DNA of 64,000 nt, from positions 10,168,001 through 10,232,000 of the forward strand of contig NC_079887.1 of assembly GCF_029227915.1 (NCBI RefSeq). The letters are read 5' to 3'. The position numbers were made by a program, and so were the translations under genes. Positions 1 through 9,997 of the stretch are shown one piece after another; within the stretch, counting starts at the first letter, position 1; every line of letters starts with the position of its first letter. The notes under the pieces were generated by a model. It saw nothing but the letters and a program-made list of their open reading frames with translations. It made no database searches and had not been told where the DNA came from. The stretch is from Hydractinia symbiolongicarpus. Lineage: Eukaryota; Cnidaria; Hydrozoa; Anthoathecata; Hydractiniidae.

Positions 1-300
1 AAAGTGGACACACGATTCTATACTTTTTATTTAGACCAGCGTTTCAACCTCTACTTATTACAGGCAGCGAATGAACTAATCTTTACCAAATGTTTTTTGT
101 ATCTTTACTGCTGACGTAAGCAAAAAATCTAAAACAGCCTATTTTTCTAGTGTTCTTTTGTCTACGAGGATTTTTCCATGGGCTTTATCGACTAGCTTAC
201 GTATAATTACGTGCATAAAAACACTTGTGTCAATTGTACAAACGAAAGCTTTGCAATTACTGTGGAAAGTTTATCATTTCTTGAACATGATAGTTTAGTA

Positions 301-341
301 GGCGACGTTTCGGGAGATCCTTCTCCCATCATCGGGCAAAG
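301..341 (-). ncRNA. Hammerhead-ribozyme-like motif of a Penelope-like element tail
   Basis: On the minus strand the sequence reads CCGATGA, a perfect 5-bp stem GGGAG/CTCCC closing a short loop, then CGAAACGTCG. This has the layout of the hammerhead core CUGAUGA-stem II-GAAA, with U4 replaced by C. Upstream on the same strand is a TCTGATTGGTTAATTT block, also found upstream of a second copy near 42,330-42,437. Minimal hammerheads in Penelope-like retroelements are established knowledge. Assignment of this copy is inference, and the core change suggests a decayed or weak ribozyme. Confidence 0.45.
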
Positions 342-523
342 TAAAATGATGTTGAGCATGTATTTATATAATTGCAGAGGATCGAGATTCATAAAAATTA
401 ACCAATCAGAAACGGGCTGGTAATTACAAAAACGTGCCACGAAAACGTTTTTTTGGAAAAAACAAAACAAAAAAAACAATATTTTAAGCAAAATTCGAAT
501 TAAGGCTCAGAAAAATAGCTTAC

Positions 524-2363
524 CAGAATAACCATCTTTGAAGGACTTAGGCTGACCATTGACCGTGCAAACACATTGTGACGTTAAAGTTGGTAGAGAA
601 CACACTCCTCCGTTCTTTTTTTCGTGGTACTCTCTGAACGCTTTGAAATCATCATAGTAGTCATAACTGATGAAAATGCCGTAAACGTTGAGACCAAGAC
701 AAACTATATTCACCAAGATGTAAATTGCAGCCTGGAAGAGAAGTGGTGAATATCTTACGCAGTGATTAATTATTAGACATGAGTTGACATGGAGGACATT
801 TTTTCCAACCTTGACCCGAATATCTTTGAGGTCTTTTATTATGAGGATGAAAGAGAAGACGTAAGTTTAATTACTTGACCTTATAAGGACTATATACAAT
901 CTTCGTCCCAAGGGTTTGTCGAACAGTTTAATTTCGGGGGTCAGTTTTACAGATATCTGTACTTTTTTTAACTCTCAACAAGAGACCACATTATGTGCTC
1001 AACTGTATGTTTTGTAAAACTCAATAATACGACCACCCTAAAATTAACCCTTCCCTAAATGGATGGTTCTTAAAGAAAAACATCACAAATACGATCTTGC
1101 TTTCCCTTCTGGTTTGAATCACAACACGCCCAGGGCGTTAATTCCACCCTTTATAGTCTCTATTTTAACATACTAGTTGTATCTGTCTCTGTGTGATTAC
1201 ATATTTGAGTTAATACACACAATATGGATATATTGGAAATGACAAATGCATTGTAAAAAAGCGACCCGCGGACTTACAACATCGTGTCCAGGGCTTTTTG
1301 TCTCTCATCGGCGCGCACCGTCTCGTCGTCCGATATACGATAAGAGAAAACAGGTCCCAGGATCGAGGTTGGCGGATTTATAAAACTACCAGTCGTTAGC
1401 CCATTAAATATCTGTAAAAATTCTACCACAGCTACTCGTAGCTACTATTTTTCGCTTACACACGAAAAGTTGCAACCTCGTTCCCAAGGCATTTCTACCC
1501 ACTTTGTAATACAACTAAGGGATCACAAAACCCTGGGGACGAGGTTGAATAAGTTAGGTATAGATTAAATTAAAACTACTCTTACCGTGTACATATGTCT
1601 TGTCCCCATCATCATCAATCCCATAAAAACATGTACAAACATCTATAAAAAAACAAGATAGGAGTTCTACTTTGTCGTGCAAATTCTTAACTCGAGGATT
1701 TGTGCAAGCTCGAACCCAGCACTATTTACCGTTGCGGCAAGCAAATAGTCCTGGGGACGAGTTTGAGATTTGTGAATACTGAGACAAAGTTGAATATCAT
1801 TCTTCTCGACACATTCGTTTCTTAAACCACTGGAGGTGCTTAAACTTTCTAAATAATAATTTATCACGTTGTCACACAGGAAAAGTCCCCAAGGATTTTT
1901 TATTTTTTTATTTCGCAAACCATTACCAACTGTTACGTTAAGAACAATTTTGTGAATGATGTGATGTGTTAATTTAAATATGAAATATACCATTTTGTTT
2001 TTCCTTTTTCCCATTACCATCACCCCATCAAAAAACGGTTGTTACATACGGTCGTGTTTCCGTATAACTTTTTTGCTATATATTTGATAAAACAGGAAAA
2101 GTGGCGTTTATAATTAATTTTGCGTTTAGCGAAATATAAGAATCAGGATTTTGTGATTTAGTTACAAAAAAAATTTGTCAACATAAATACAAGTTACTTA
2201 CCAGTAAACCACACCATATTGCAACCGAGTCCTTTAACGAAGTTCCATGAAAAGTACCCAAATTAATAAATCCGGCGACAACCGCAGCGGTTGCTCCAAT
2301 AGAAGCAAACACCGCCAGAACACAAGTCGCTTGGCATATTTGTTTATGCAGTAAAATCGTCAT
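524..2363 (-). CDS. Multi-pass (tetraspan-like) membrane protein, 5' two exons, partial
   Basis: Two exons on the minus strand, 2363-2202 and 731-524, with clean borders (CTG|GTAAGT donor at 2201, CTTCCAG|G acceptor at 732, CTG|GTAAGC donor at 523). Phases join: the first exon is 54 codons and the second is 69 codons plus one base, so at least one more exon lies beyond the left edge. The ATG at 2363-2361 opens the frame. Exon 1 encodes a hydrophobic helix (about residues 10-33), a short loop, and the start of a second helix beginning AIWCG. Exon 2 continues that helix (AAIYILVNIVCLGLNVYGIF), followed by a YDYYDDF stretch and a Cys-containing segment ending CVCTVNG, probably extracellular. The WCG-type helix and short first loop recall CD20/MS4A-like or other four-helix proteins, but I do not recognise the family. 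The 1.47-kb intron holds three tiny transposons. Confidence 0.6.
1277..1371. mobile_element. 95-bp miniature element, CAACMTCG termini, 9-bp target duplication
   Basis: The left end CAACATCGTGTCCAGGGC and the reverse complement of the right end, CAACCTCGATCCTGGGAC, form an imperfect inverted repeat extending about 34 bp. Flanks GCGGACTTA (1268-1276) and GCGGATTTA (1372-1380) match at 8 of 9 bases and look like a 9-bp target duplication. Terminal motif and duplication length agree with the helicase-encoding transposon at 52,424-58,492. It has no coding capacity. Confidence 0.7.
1473..1547. mobile_element. 75-bp miniature element of the same CAACCTCG family
   Basis: Left end CAACCTCGTTCCCAAGGC and right end GGGGACGAGGTTG are inverted copies (the right end reads CAACCTCGTCCCCAGGG on the other strand). 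The flanking 9-mers GAAAAGTTG and AATAAGTTA share 6 of 9 bases, so the target duplication is eroded or the boundary is slightly off. Confidence 0.6.
1705..1765. mobile_element. 61-bp miniature element of the same family, 9-bp target duplication
   Basis: Termini CAAGCTCGAACCCAGCAC and, on the other strand, CAAACTCGTCCCCAGGAC form an inverted repeat of about 23 bp, leaving almost no internal sequence. Flanking 9-mers GGATTTGTG (1696-1704) and AGATTTGTG (1766-1774) match at 8 of 9 bases. Confidence 0.65.
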
Positions 2364-2839
2364 TTTGTTTTAACAGCTCACTCGTCTTCTGTCATCATCA
2401 TATTGAGAAGCAAAATCGACATTACTCATAAGTCTTATAACAGCCACAAATAAAAATGCATTTTTTGTTACCTGGTTCTCACGGGGATCTTTTTTGTAGC
2501 CTTGTTATTGTTGAGATCCGCTATAACTATATGAAAACCAGTATTTTTAAAATTTCTTTACTAGCTTGTCTCACAATGCATTGACTATTCTTAATATAAT
2601 GCCCGTTGTGAGAATGGATTATGTTAAACAAAAAATATAATTGAGAATTAATTACTAAAAAGCTTTGGCATTTTCGTAGCCATGACAACAACAAAGGCTA
2701 ATTTGAATGCCTGTTTGCGTCTTGATTATCAGATTTTATAAAGTGAATTTAGCATGAGTCATAACTTGCTCGATTTATATCTATCCCACTCAAAGTTTTT
2801 TTTAACCATTTTTGTTTTCACATCTAATATGTTTTAACT

Positions 2840-2990
2840 AGTCGTTAGCCGTTGGAAAAATCCACGGGTTCGCCCGTCCTTTTTATACCGCATTGCGTGC
2901 GTCTCGCTACCTGCGCAGCTAAGCTACCGGACGGACGGACGGACGGACGGACGGAGACGTATACGGGTATAATATAGATAATAAGTGAAA
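2840..2990. repeat. Dispersed repeat end with (GGAC)n microsatellite
   Basis: A GTTAGCCgttGGAAAAATCCAC block followed by GGTTCGCCCGTCC leads into about seven GGAC units (2930-2955) and an ATACGGGTATAATATAGA tail. A diverged copy of the first block sits at 43,195-43,245, next to a CAGA microsatellite. The tail resembles sequence at 34,638-34,675. It is probably a non-autonomous element ending in a tetranucleotide repeat; I cannot define both ends. Confidence 0.45.
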
Positions 2991-3824
2991 CCAGTGGCAA
3001 AAATACATTGCTTAGTAACCACTATATAGCCACGTCAATTTGGCGGCGTTGACGTCTAAAATCCAGCAAAGTGAGTATTATTCTTCCGTAATTAATTGTA
3101 GGGTGTTGGGTGGAATGGATTTACGTTTTTGGTTTTGTACCGTTTTTAAATACCAGGATAAAACATATAAACATTGCACAGACAATCTCGTCTCCAAGAC
3201 TTTTATCTTAGACGCCTATAATAACTTAGCTCATATTATTACTAAACTCAGTTCTTCAAAGACGTAAAAAGGATTCTGGTAACTAGATCACTTAAACACC
3301 ATATCTTACATGTCCACTGACCTTCTCGAAAATCTTTGAAAGACAATATATTCACAAGATGTGTTTCGGACACGAGACTGTTTTATTTTGTCTCTTATTT
3401 TTTTCTGAGCAATCGTTTTAAAATAAGTTATAAGTACGTTAAAAAATATAAACTTAAATTCCACATATCGCGCTCTAGTTTTTACTTTAACACAGATAAC
3501 CTTTTTGGAAGTTTTCCTTGTGACAGTGTCTTTTATCATTTAATTTGGTACAGTTTAAATAAATTTCACAGTTTAACAAGAAAGCACAAATCTCCAAAGG
3601 TAAGTATGCTCTTTCGAATTTTTTTTTAACTGGTACAAAAACGGAATAAAACGTAACAAGCGCTGGGAACATGGTTGTTGCGTTACTATTAAATTTTCTT
3701 TACTACAGTTTTGCGGGTTTATCTTGCTTTTACTTTTATAATTTTAAATAATCTTTGCTAACTTTTACTAGTTTTTTTATGCACAGCGTGCATTTAAATT
3801 CAAAGGCGGAGATGCGGAGATGGT

Positions 3825-3875
3825 GTAGTGGTAATATATCCAGCTTGTAATCATAACGTTTTAAGTTCGGCACAG
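3825..3875 (+). repeat. tRNA-like segment, probable SINE head or tRNA relic
   Basis: GATGGTGTAGTGGTAAT resembles a tRNA D-arm/box A. A stem-loop with CTTGTAATC follows where an anticodon arm would be, then AGTTCGGCAC where a T-loop/box B (GTTCGANNC) would be. Stems are imperfect and no functional tRNA fold can be claimed. The following 400 bp is non-coding and could be a SINE body. Confidence 0.3.
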
Positions 3876-5463
3876 TTAGACCACCTTAACCACTAAAGGT
3901 GGGTTGTTATGAGAGTGCACCGATGTTTTAGTAAGAAGAAGAATTCGGCTACCCAACATTACCCAGCATGAACCATCTCGGTCTTTCTTCCTAAGCTGTC
4001 CTAGAAGAAGTTGATTTAAAGTAGCTGCCCAAAATAAAGGGCAAGGAAGAGAACAAGGAATGAACAGGCAAAGTCTTAATTTAGAACCGGGATAAGTTGA
4101 CCCGACACACGACGTGCAACTTATATAGTAATACTGCTTTATGTCTGTTCTGATACAGAAAGACGTCGACTGAATTACTATAACCAAATGGACCTGATAA
4201 ATAAGCCCTTATAATCTGACAACCCGACAACAAAAGAAACTCCGGAACTGGGGGTGGATGGGCCAAGTATCTTGACTATAACATCTGCCCTGAATCATCC
4301 TTACTGTTGCATCCATGCGTCACAAGCGTGGTAAAAGTTTCAATTTCTTTTCCACATAGTGTTACCCCCGAATAACAACAGCCAGGGCAGGCCAGTGTAG
4401 ATTCAACTGAAGATTCAATAAACGGAAGGGAGGGAATTTATGCAAAATTAAGTGTGCAAAAAAAAAAAAAAAAAACAACGATCGATCGATTTTAATAAAC
4501 GCAACATATCTTTCTACAAGTAATAAAAAAACACTAATCGATCTCAATCTCGGGCTCTGTGCCATGGATTCAAAACGTGGTTTGGTAATGAACGCCCCGG
4601 GCGTAAAAAATGTAAAGATCATACGAAAATGGCAGCCGCGACCGTGAAAGAAAGTTCGCTTCATTTTGGCCCTGACACTTCTTTGTTTTTTATTTTTTCA
4701 TTGGATATATGCAACCCAGATATCCAGATATGGAGTTAGCTAGGTATAAAGAATGAAGATTTTTGTGCATCTCATAAAATCTGCAACACAACGACGTGTA
4801 TAAGGTGAGTTGTGGTGCGTTTGCATTGCAGTTGTTGGTACGTACTTTTCAGTGCACTTGCTAAGATAGAGTAAATTAAAATTATGCAAAGCCTGCTCTT
4901 TTACCATTGTCTCGTATGCTTCAGTGTCTAACAGCAGTTCGGGTCAATTTAGTTTAGCCAGCTTAGCATTTATTGTTCTTATTGCGTCATTATCTAAACA
5001 AACAGCACTCAAACAGAGCTATAGCTATTATACAGTGATAATGGCAACTCCACTCTCCACAACTTTATGGTTTTGACTATAATCTATCTCTTAAAACAAT
5101 TTTGAAAAAATACTTGGGAATGGGCCGCGCAAAGCCTATTTATGATAAAATATTTTCCTACTTTTGTCTCACATGTTGCTAGCTAGCTAGCTATTGGCCT
5201 TTTTAATTGCTGAAAAGGAGGAGCAACATTAGAAAAATTTAGTGAAGTGAATTAACAAAGAGGATCTGTGTTGGAAAGCCCACAAGGTGTTTTTTATAAA
5301 ATATTTTCCAGTTTTCATATTAATATAGGTGTCTTTTTTATATCTTTTAATGAATGATTACAAAAATTACAATGCATTAAAACCCCACTGCGCTAAACCC
5401 CACTGCGCTAATATCTTATTATCAAGGCGTAACCTTATTTATGTTCAAGCTGTATGTAGCTTA

Positions 5464-5878
5464 GGCCACCATCAAAAATATGTTGTGTTCGCGTCCTGAA
5501 GACACCGCAAAAATGAGTCAGTCGGGCAGTCAGGCGTATTTTTTCCAGGGATTTTCAGATCAGAATAAGCAAATTTGTTCCCAGGGCCAAGACAGTATAG
5601 TGACACTCGATATCGTTTGTAGAACATTTTTCGCTGCCCTGTAAATTGTCAGTAGTCACAGGAGTGCCCTAAAGAAATTAATTTTTACCAAAATTTATTT
5701 TTGTGAGTTTTAGTAAATTTTGTATAAATAAATAAGTTCTGGAGAAAAAAAATTTTCCTTTTGAAAAATATTTCGCGAAATTTTTTCCATGTCTTTTTCC
5801 GAAGTACCGACTCGGGTTTTTATTACCAAAATTTAGTCGGTTGGAGGACGCGAACACAACATATTTTTGATGACGGTC
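5464..5878. mobile_element. 415-bp MITE, TTA target duplication (PIF/Harbinger-like)
   Basis: Terminal inverted repeats pair GGCCACCATCAAAAATATG with the reverse complement of the right end, GACCGTCATCAAAAATATG, and continue through TTGTGTTCGCGTCCT, about 37 bp in all. TTA occurs on both sides (5461-5463 and 5879-5881). A 3-bp TTA/TWA duplication and G-starting termini are typical of PIF/Harbinger elements. There is no coding content. Confidence 0.65.
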
Positions 5879-5909
5879 TTATTGGTTATAACTCTTGCAC
5901 TTTGTGCTG

Positions 5910-6060
5910 AAGGCCAGGGAAATTGGGAAGATGGCACGCTGTATGGACCATTGGATGTTGCACAGAGTTGTCTGGTATCGCGTGGACTCTAATTAAAATG
6001 ACCCCTCCTGGAAATGTAAAGCACCTAAGTTTTAGTACTGGTGATATTGGTACTAGGTAG
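5910..6060. repeat. Dispersed SINE-like repeat, copy 1
   Basis: The block AGGGAAATTGGGAAGATGGC and the following CTGTATGGACCATTGGATG recur with modest divergence at 14,330-14,375, and both copies later contain CCCCTCCTGGAAAT. The shared length of about 150 bp without coding capacity suggests a short interspersed element. I cannot show a promoter or tail. Confidence 0.45.
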
Positions 6061-6548
6061 ATCCTAGACTTCAGCAGAAGATACCAGGTCATAGCCATAC
6101 AGTGTTTCCAGTAAATAAAAAACATTAGTGAGAAAAGTAGAATCGCATATTACACAATACAAAAGCTAGACATTTACGTAATACGGACAGTATACAATTA
6201 CAGAAACAAAAAATTATTTTTACATTAGGAAAGTTTTTCTACGTAAAAAACTCTTCCCTCTATGAATTATTCCTGTAGCAAGAGTTGTGTGATTTCTGCA
6301 ATTTCTAATTAATTCAGCAAAAAATTTAGAAGAAATTTACTAATGCTTTTTAAAGTCTCTTGAGTGGTTTTTGTGCAATTTCAAACTGAGTTTATGAGTT
6401 TCAGCACTTAATTCTCTGGTATAACAAGGAAGCTCTGCTTTGTTATGAAAAATAATAATTCTCACCAGTAGTAGCAATAACTTGCTTAACTGAAATAATT
6501 TTCGTATTTGGACATTGCTACCCCTCATCCTGTTGGTTGTAGCAATTA

Positions 6549-8060
6549 TGTCTACAAAGAAAAGTAATCAAGGAAGCGGTAAGAAAAAACTTTTTCAGCC
6601 TGTTGATGTTGTGAGGGAGCCTCAAATGCGAACAGTGGAGGAATGGGCCAAACTCGGTAAATAATCCTTAATTTTGATATCTAATTCACACAACATGCCA
6701 GTTAAAGGACTATCAAATATGACTATGGCACAAGCATTATTTCAAAAATTTGTCTGAGCACTCTGCCAAATTATGACCGTCCAGAAGCTAGCCTTGACAA
6801 TACTATTCCCAAATTGGCAAGGGACAACACATCATGGAAAGCAGTGGTGAAATGGCAGAAGAAAGCCAGCAAAGCAATGGAGCGGCAAGCACTACATTAA
6901 GAACAAAACATAGGAGGATTATCAAACCTACGAAAACTCATATTAACTTACATAAATTTTCAAACGACATAAAAATATTTTTAAGGCATGAGTTAAAACA
7001 AATTATAACACCTGACAAAGTTCTGCCGTCAAGTCAAACGCCATTGCCCACTGCCAAAGCGCCATCTTTGTTTTCGTTTGCCGGTGAGCAGGCATCACTT
7101 ACCAACAAAAATAATGGTGAAGATGGGAAGATTGATTTTCAAGACGTCACCGAAAATGCTCGCATTGGGCTCCATTCTATGCAGGTACTAGGACTTCTAA
7201 CTCTGACATGTATACCACTGTTAGTTTGCCTCCAATCCCCAAACATCTTGTAGAAAAGATTACGAAGGGAGAGTACATTAATTTTGATTCTCTTCTGCCA
7301 CCTTCTGCTGCGTCTTCCTGTGCTTCTCTTCCCATGATGGGTGAGGGTGGGAAATTTGACATTAACATCAGTAATGTGGAGAGTACTCCTAGGATTTCGT
7401 TAGCCCAGAAGACCACTGGGAAAGGGAGAGTGAAAGATTTTAACTCCTGGGTGTCAGCATGGACAAATTATTTGAGGTGTGTGGTTTGTTTTCAACCCAA
7501 TCTTGTACATCAAATGTTGATGTATCAAACCGTAATAACCCAGTTTGCTTCACAATATGTCTTCTCTTCTGTGTACAAATATGATCAACTGCATCGTATG
7601 CAACTGGCCAACAACCCTGCTAGTAGCAGATGTGAAGTGGTTGACAACACTTTGTTTAATATGTATCTTAGGGGTGCTCAGCCATCAACGTTGTTCACAA
7701 AGTCACTTCCATCCAGGCTAGGCAGGTGCTTTAGGTGTCAGGGCACCTTGTTTAATATGTATCTTAGGGGTGCTCAGCCATCAACGTTGTTCACAAAGTC
7801 ACTTCCACTTTAGGTGTCAGGGCTCTGGGCACTTTGCAGCGCAATGCCCCAATAAATCCACTGGTCCAGCAGAATCATCAACACAGTTTTGGAATGTCCC
7901 AAGCAAATCATGGCCACCAGACAGACCTGCTTGCTTTTTCTTCAACAAAGCACTTCCTTGCCGACCAAACTGTTCCTTTTCCCACTGTTGCCACTTCTGT
8001 CAGAAGAACCACCCTGTTATCTTTTGTCCATCCAGGTCCTCTAAGCTCGGTCCCAACTAA
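6549..8060 (+). pseudogene. Gag-like ORF of the DIRS-like element, frameshifted
   Basis: A short opening peptide (6549-6662, MSTKKSNQGSGKKKLF...) is followed by a low-complexity frame at 6834-7253 and then, in another frame, a 200-residue segment with PPIPKHLVEKITKGEYINFD, typical of the N-terminal part of DIRS-group gag proteins. A CCHC knuckle (FRCQGSGHFAAQCPNK) lies near 7802-7850, with further Cys/His pairs after it. The segment at 7655-7735 is duplicated 96 bp downstream. The second copy lacks about 17 bp present in the first, which shifts the frame just before the knuckle. Gag would coat the RNA; this copy cannot make an intact product. Confidence 0.6.
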
Positions 8061-9514
8061 TTTTTTCCCCATACCCTCATTTGTGCACACACCAGTTAAG
8101 GTTCAGGTTCTAAATAAGTTTTTGTTATGCCACCCCAACAGGGATCTTGTAGATTTCATTGTATCAGGTTTTACCTACAAATTTAGGTTAGGATGCAGCC
8201 AGAACACTCCCTTAACCTCGGCTACAAGAAATAACAAATCTGCTTTTACTTATGAGAATTTAGTTGATGAGGCAATTTTAAAGGAATTAAACAGAGGCCA
8301 CACTGTAGGACCATTTGACTTTAAGCCGTTGGATAACTTACACTGTTCTCCTTTGGATGCAGCACCTAAAAAAGATGGCACTGTCTGGGTAGTTCTTGAC
8401 CTATCTTCCCCCAGAGGGTTCTCTGTCAATGACAGGATAAGCAAGGAAGACTTCTCTGTACAATACTCATCATTTGATGAAGCAGTCAATCTCATAAAAT
8501 CTTTAGGCCCGAACTGCTACATGGCTAAATTAGACATAAAACACGGCTTTTGGTTATGTCCCGTACACGCCGATGATTGGCATCTTTTGGGGTACCTATA
8601 GAAAAACAGGTATTATTATAATGTTGTTCTGCCTTTTGGTGGAAGATCCTCACCCTTCATTTTTAACAACTTTGCGGATCTACTAACATGGATTCTAATT
8701 GTTATTATACTTGTTACTAATTTAAAACACTATCTTGATGACTTTATAACAGCTCACTGCACTAAATCTCAATGCCAATTTGTTGTTGATGCCATTATCC
8801 ACACATTTTCATTAATTGGTGTCCCTCTGGCAGAAGATAAAATTATTGGACCAGTACAAGTAATCACTTATCTCGGTATTGAAATTGACACCATCAATTT
8901 AGTTCTGAGATTACCTCATCAGAAATTTTGCAATCTCATGTCAGAGTTAAGGAAATGGCACGGCAGGAAAAAATGCAAGAAAGGGATTTGTTATCATTAA
9001 TAGGGTCACTTTCTTTCATTTGCAAAGTAGTCAAGAGCGGCAGAATTTTTTTTAACGTTTGATTGACCTGTCCACCAAAGTGGATAGGTTGCATCATCAG
9101 ATCGACATTAGTGCAGAGGCTAGGAAAGACATAGAATGGTGGCTTGAATTTTTACCATCGTGGAATGGGGTTGCTTTATTTCACACAAACACCATTTTGT
9201 CTAGCAAAGTTGACCTGTTCACTGATGCCTCAGGAGTAGGACTAGGGGGATACTATAATGGCCAGTGGTTCTTATTGCCCTTTCAATCTTAGCGCACTTA
9301 TAGCATCAGTTTCCTTGAATTGTTAGCCATTGTTATAGCTACGTTTTGTTGGGGAGAAGGTTGGACGGACAACGAGGTGGTGTTTGGCACAGACAATGAA
9401 GCTATTGTGCAAATCTGGCACACAGGCTCGTGCAAATGTCACTTATTCTTTTTTACCTCTCAAGGTACTGTTGTAAATAAATCTGTTGCTTTGTCATGTC
9501 CCAGGTCGTTCTAA
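7834..9514 (+). pseudogene. Reverse transcriptase-RNase H of the DIRS-like element, with stops
   Basis: The frame at 8050-8600 reads through AAPKKDGTVWVVLDLSSPRG, NDRISKEDF and AKLDIKHGFWLCPVHADDWH, the opening motifs of a reverse transcriptase. A stop at 8599 interrupts it. The same frame then gives VVLPFGGRSSPFIFNN and HYLDDFITAH, where YLDD is the catalytic core, and GIEIDT of the thumb. Further stops follow at about 8998 and 9060. RNase H motifs appear as DLFTDASGVGLGGYYNG (9210-9260), ELLAIVIA and FGTDNEAIVQIW (9386-9420). The domain order matches the family; the multiple stops make it a pseudogene. Confidence 0.75.
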
Positions 9515-9997
9515 TATTTATGCAGATTTACTTTCTCGGTTGCAGGTAAGCAATTTCAAAAAAGAATGCACGAAAGCAGACAGGTGTCCCACAGCCATTC
9601 CTTCATCTGTTTGGAATCTATTGAAAAGTCTGTGAATTATTGTCAAAACGTCATGGTACCTATGTTTCCTCTTGAAGAGTTAACTTTACAATTTTTTGTG
9701 TCGTACCTGGAAGATCGCATCAAATTCTCAACCATAAAGTCTATTTGTCTGGCATACAATATCATAGCAAGATGCAAGGCTATAAAGAAAACATATCTTC
9801 AATGGCTAAATTATTTTACGTTATGCGAGGTATCCGCAGATGCAATCCACATTCCCGCACTACGAGATTGCCTATTACACCCGTTCATCTGCATGAAATG
9901 TTAAAATTTATTCATGAATCTACATTTACTTGTCATGACAAAGCATTGTGATCTGCTCTCGTGTTTTTTGGGTTTTTGCTTGTATCCGAATTTGTTA

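Larger units (their letters stand above)
2390..5460. other. Intergenic stretch without a supported gene
   Basis: Apart from the GGAC repeat and the tRNA-like segment I see no exon with splice borders and no protein I recognise. Short open frames here have no domain and no conserved look. A run of A (4459-4476) and an AT-rich background are the only other features. Confidence 0.6.

Noticed and set aside
207-491. Minus-strand 94-aa ORF as the next exon of the membrane protein gene
   Set aside because: No acceptor in the right phase, and its 3' part overlaps the hammerhead-like Penelope tail.
3040-3267. Plus-strand 75-aa ORF
   Set aside because: No domain, no splice partners, and no support beyond length.
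7321-7345. PMMGEG peptide resemblance between the gag ORF and the ORF at 207-491
   Set aside because: Short chance match; surrounding nucleotides do not align.
8250-8495. Antisense ORF in the reverse transcriptase region
   Set aside because: Shadow of the recognisable sense-strand reverse transcriptase.
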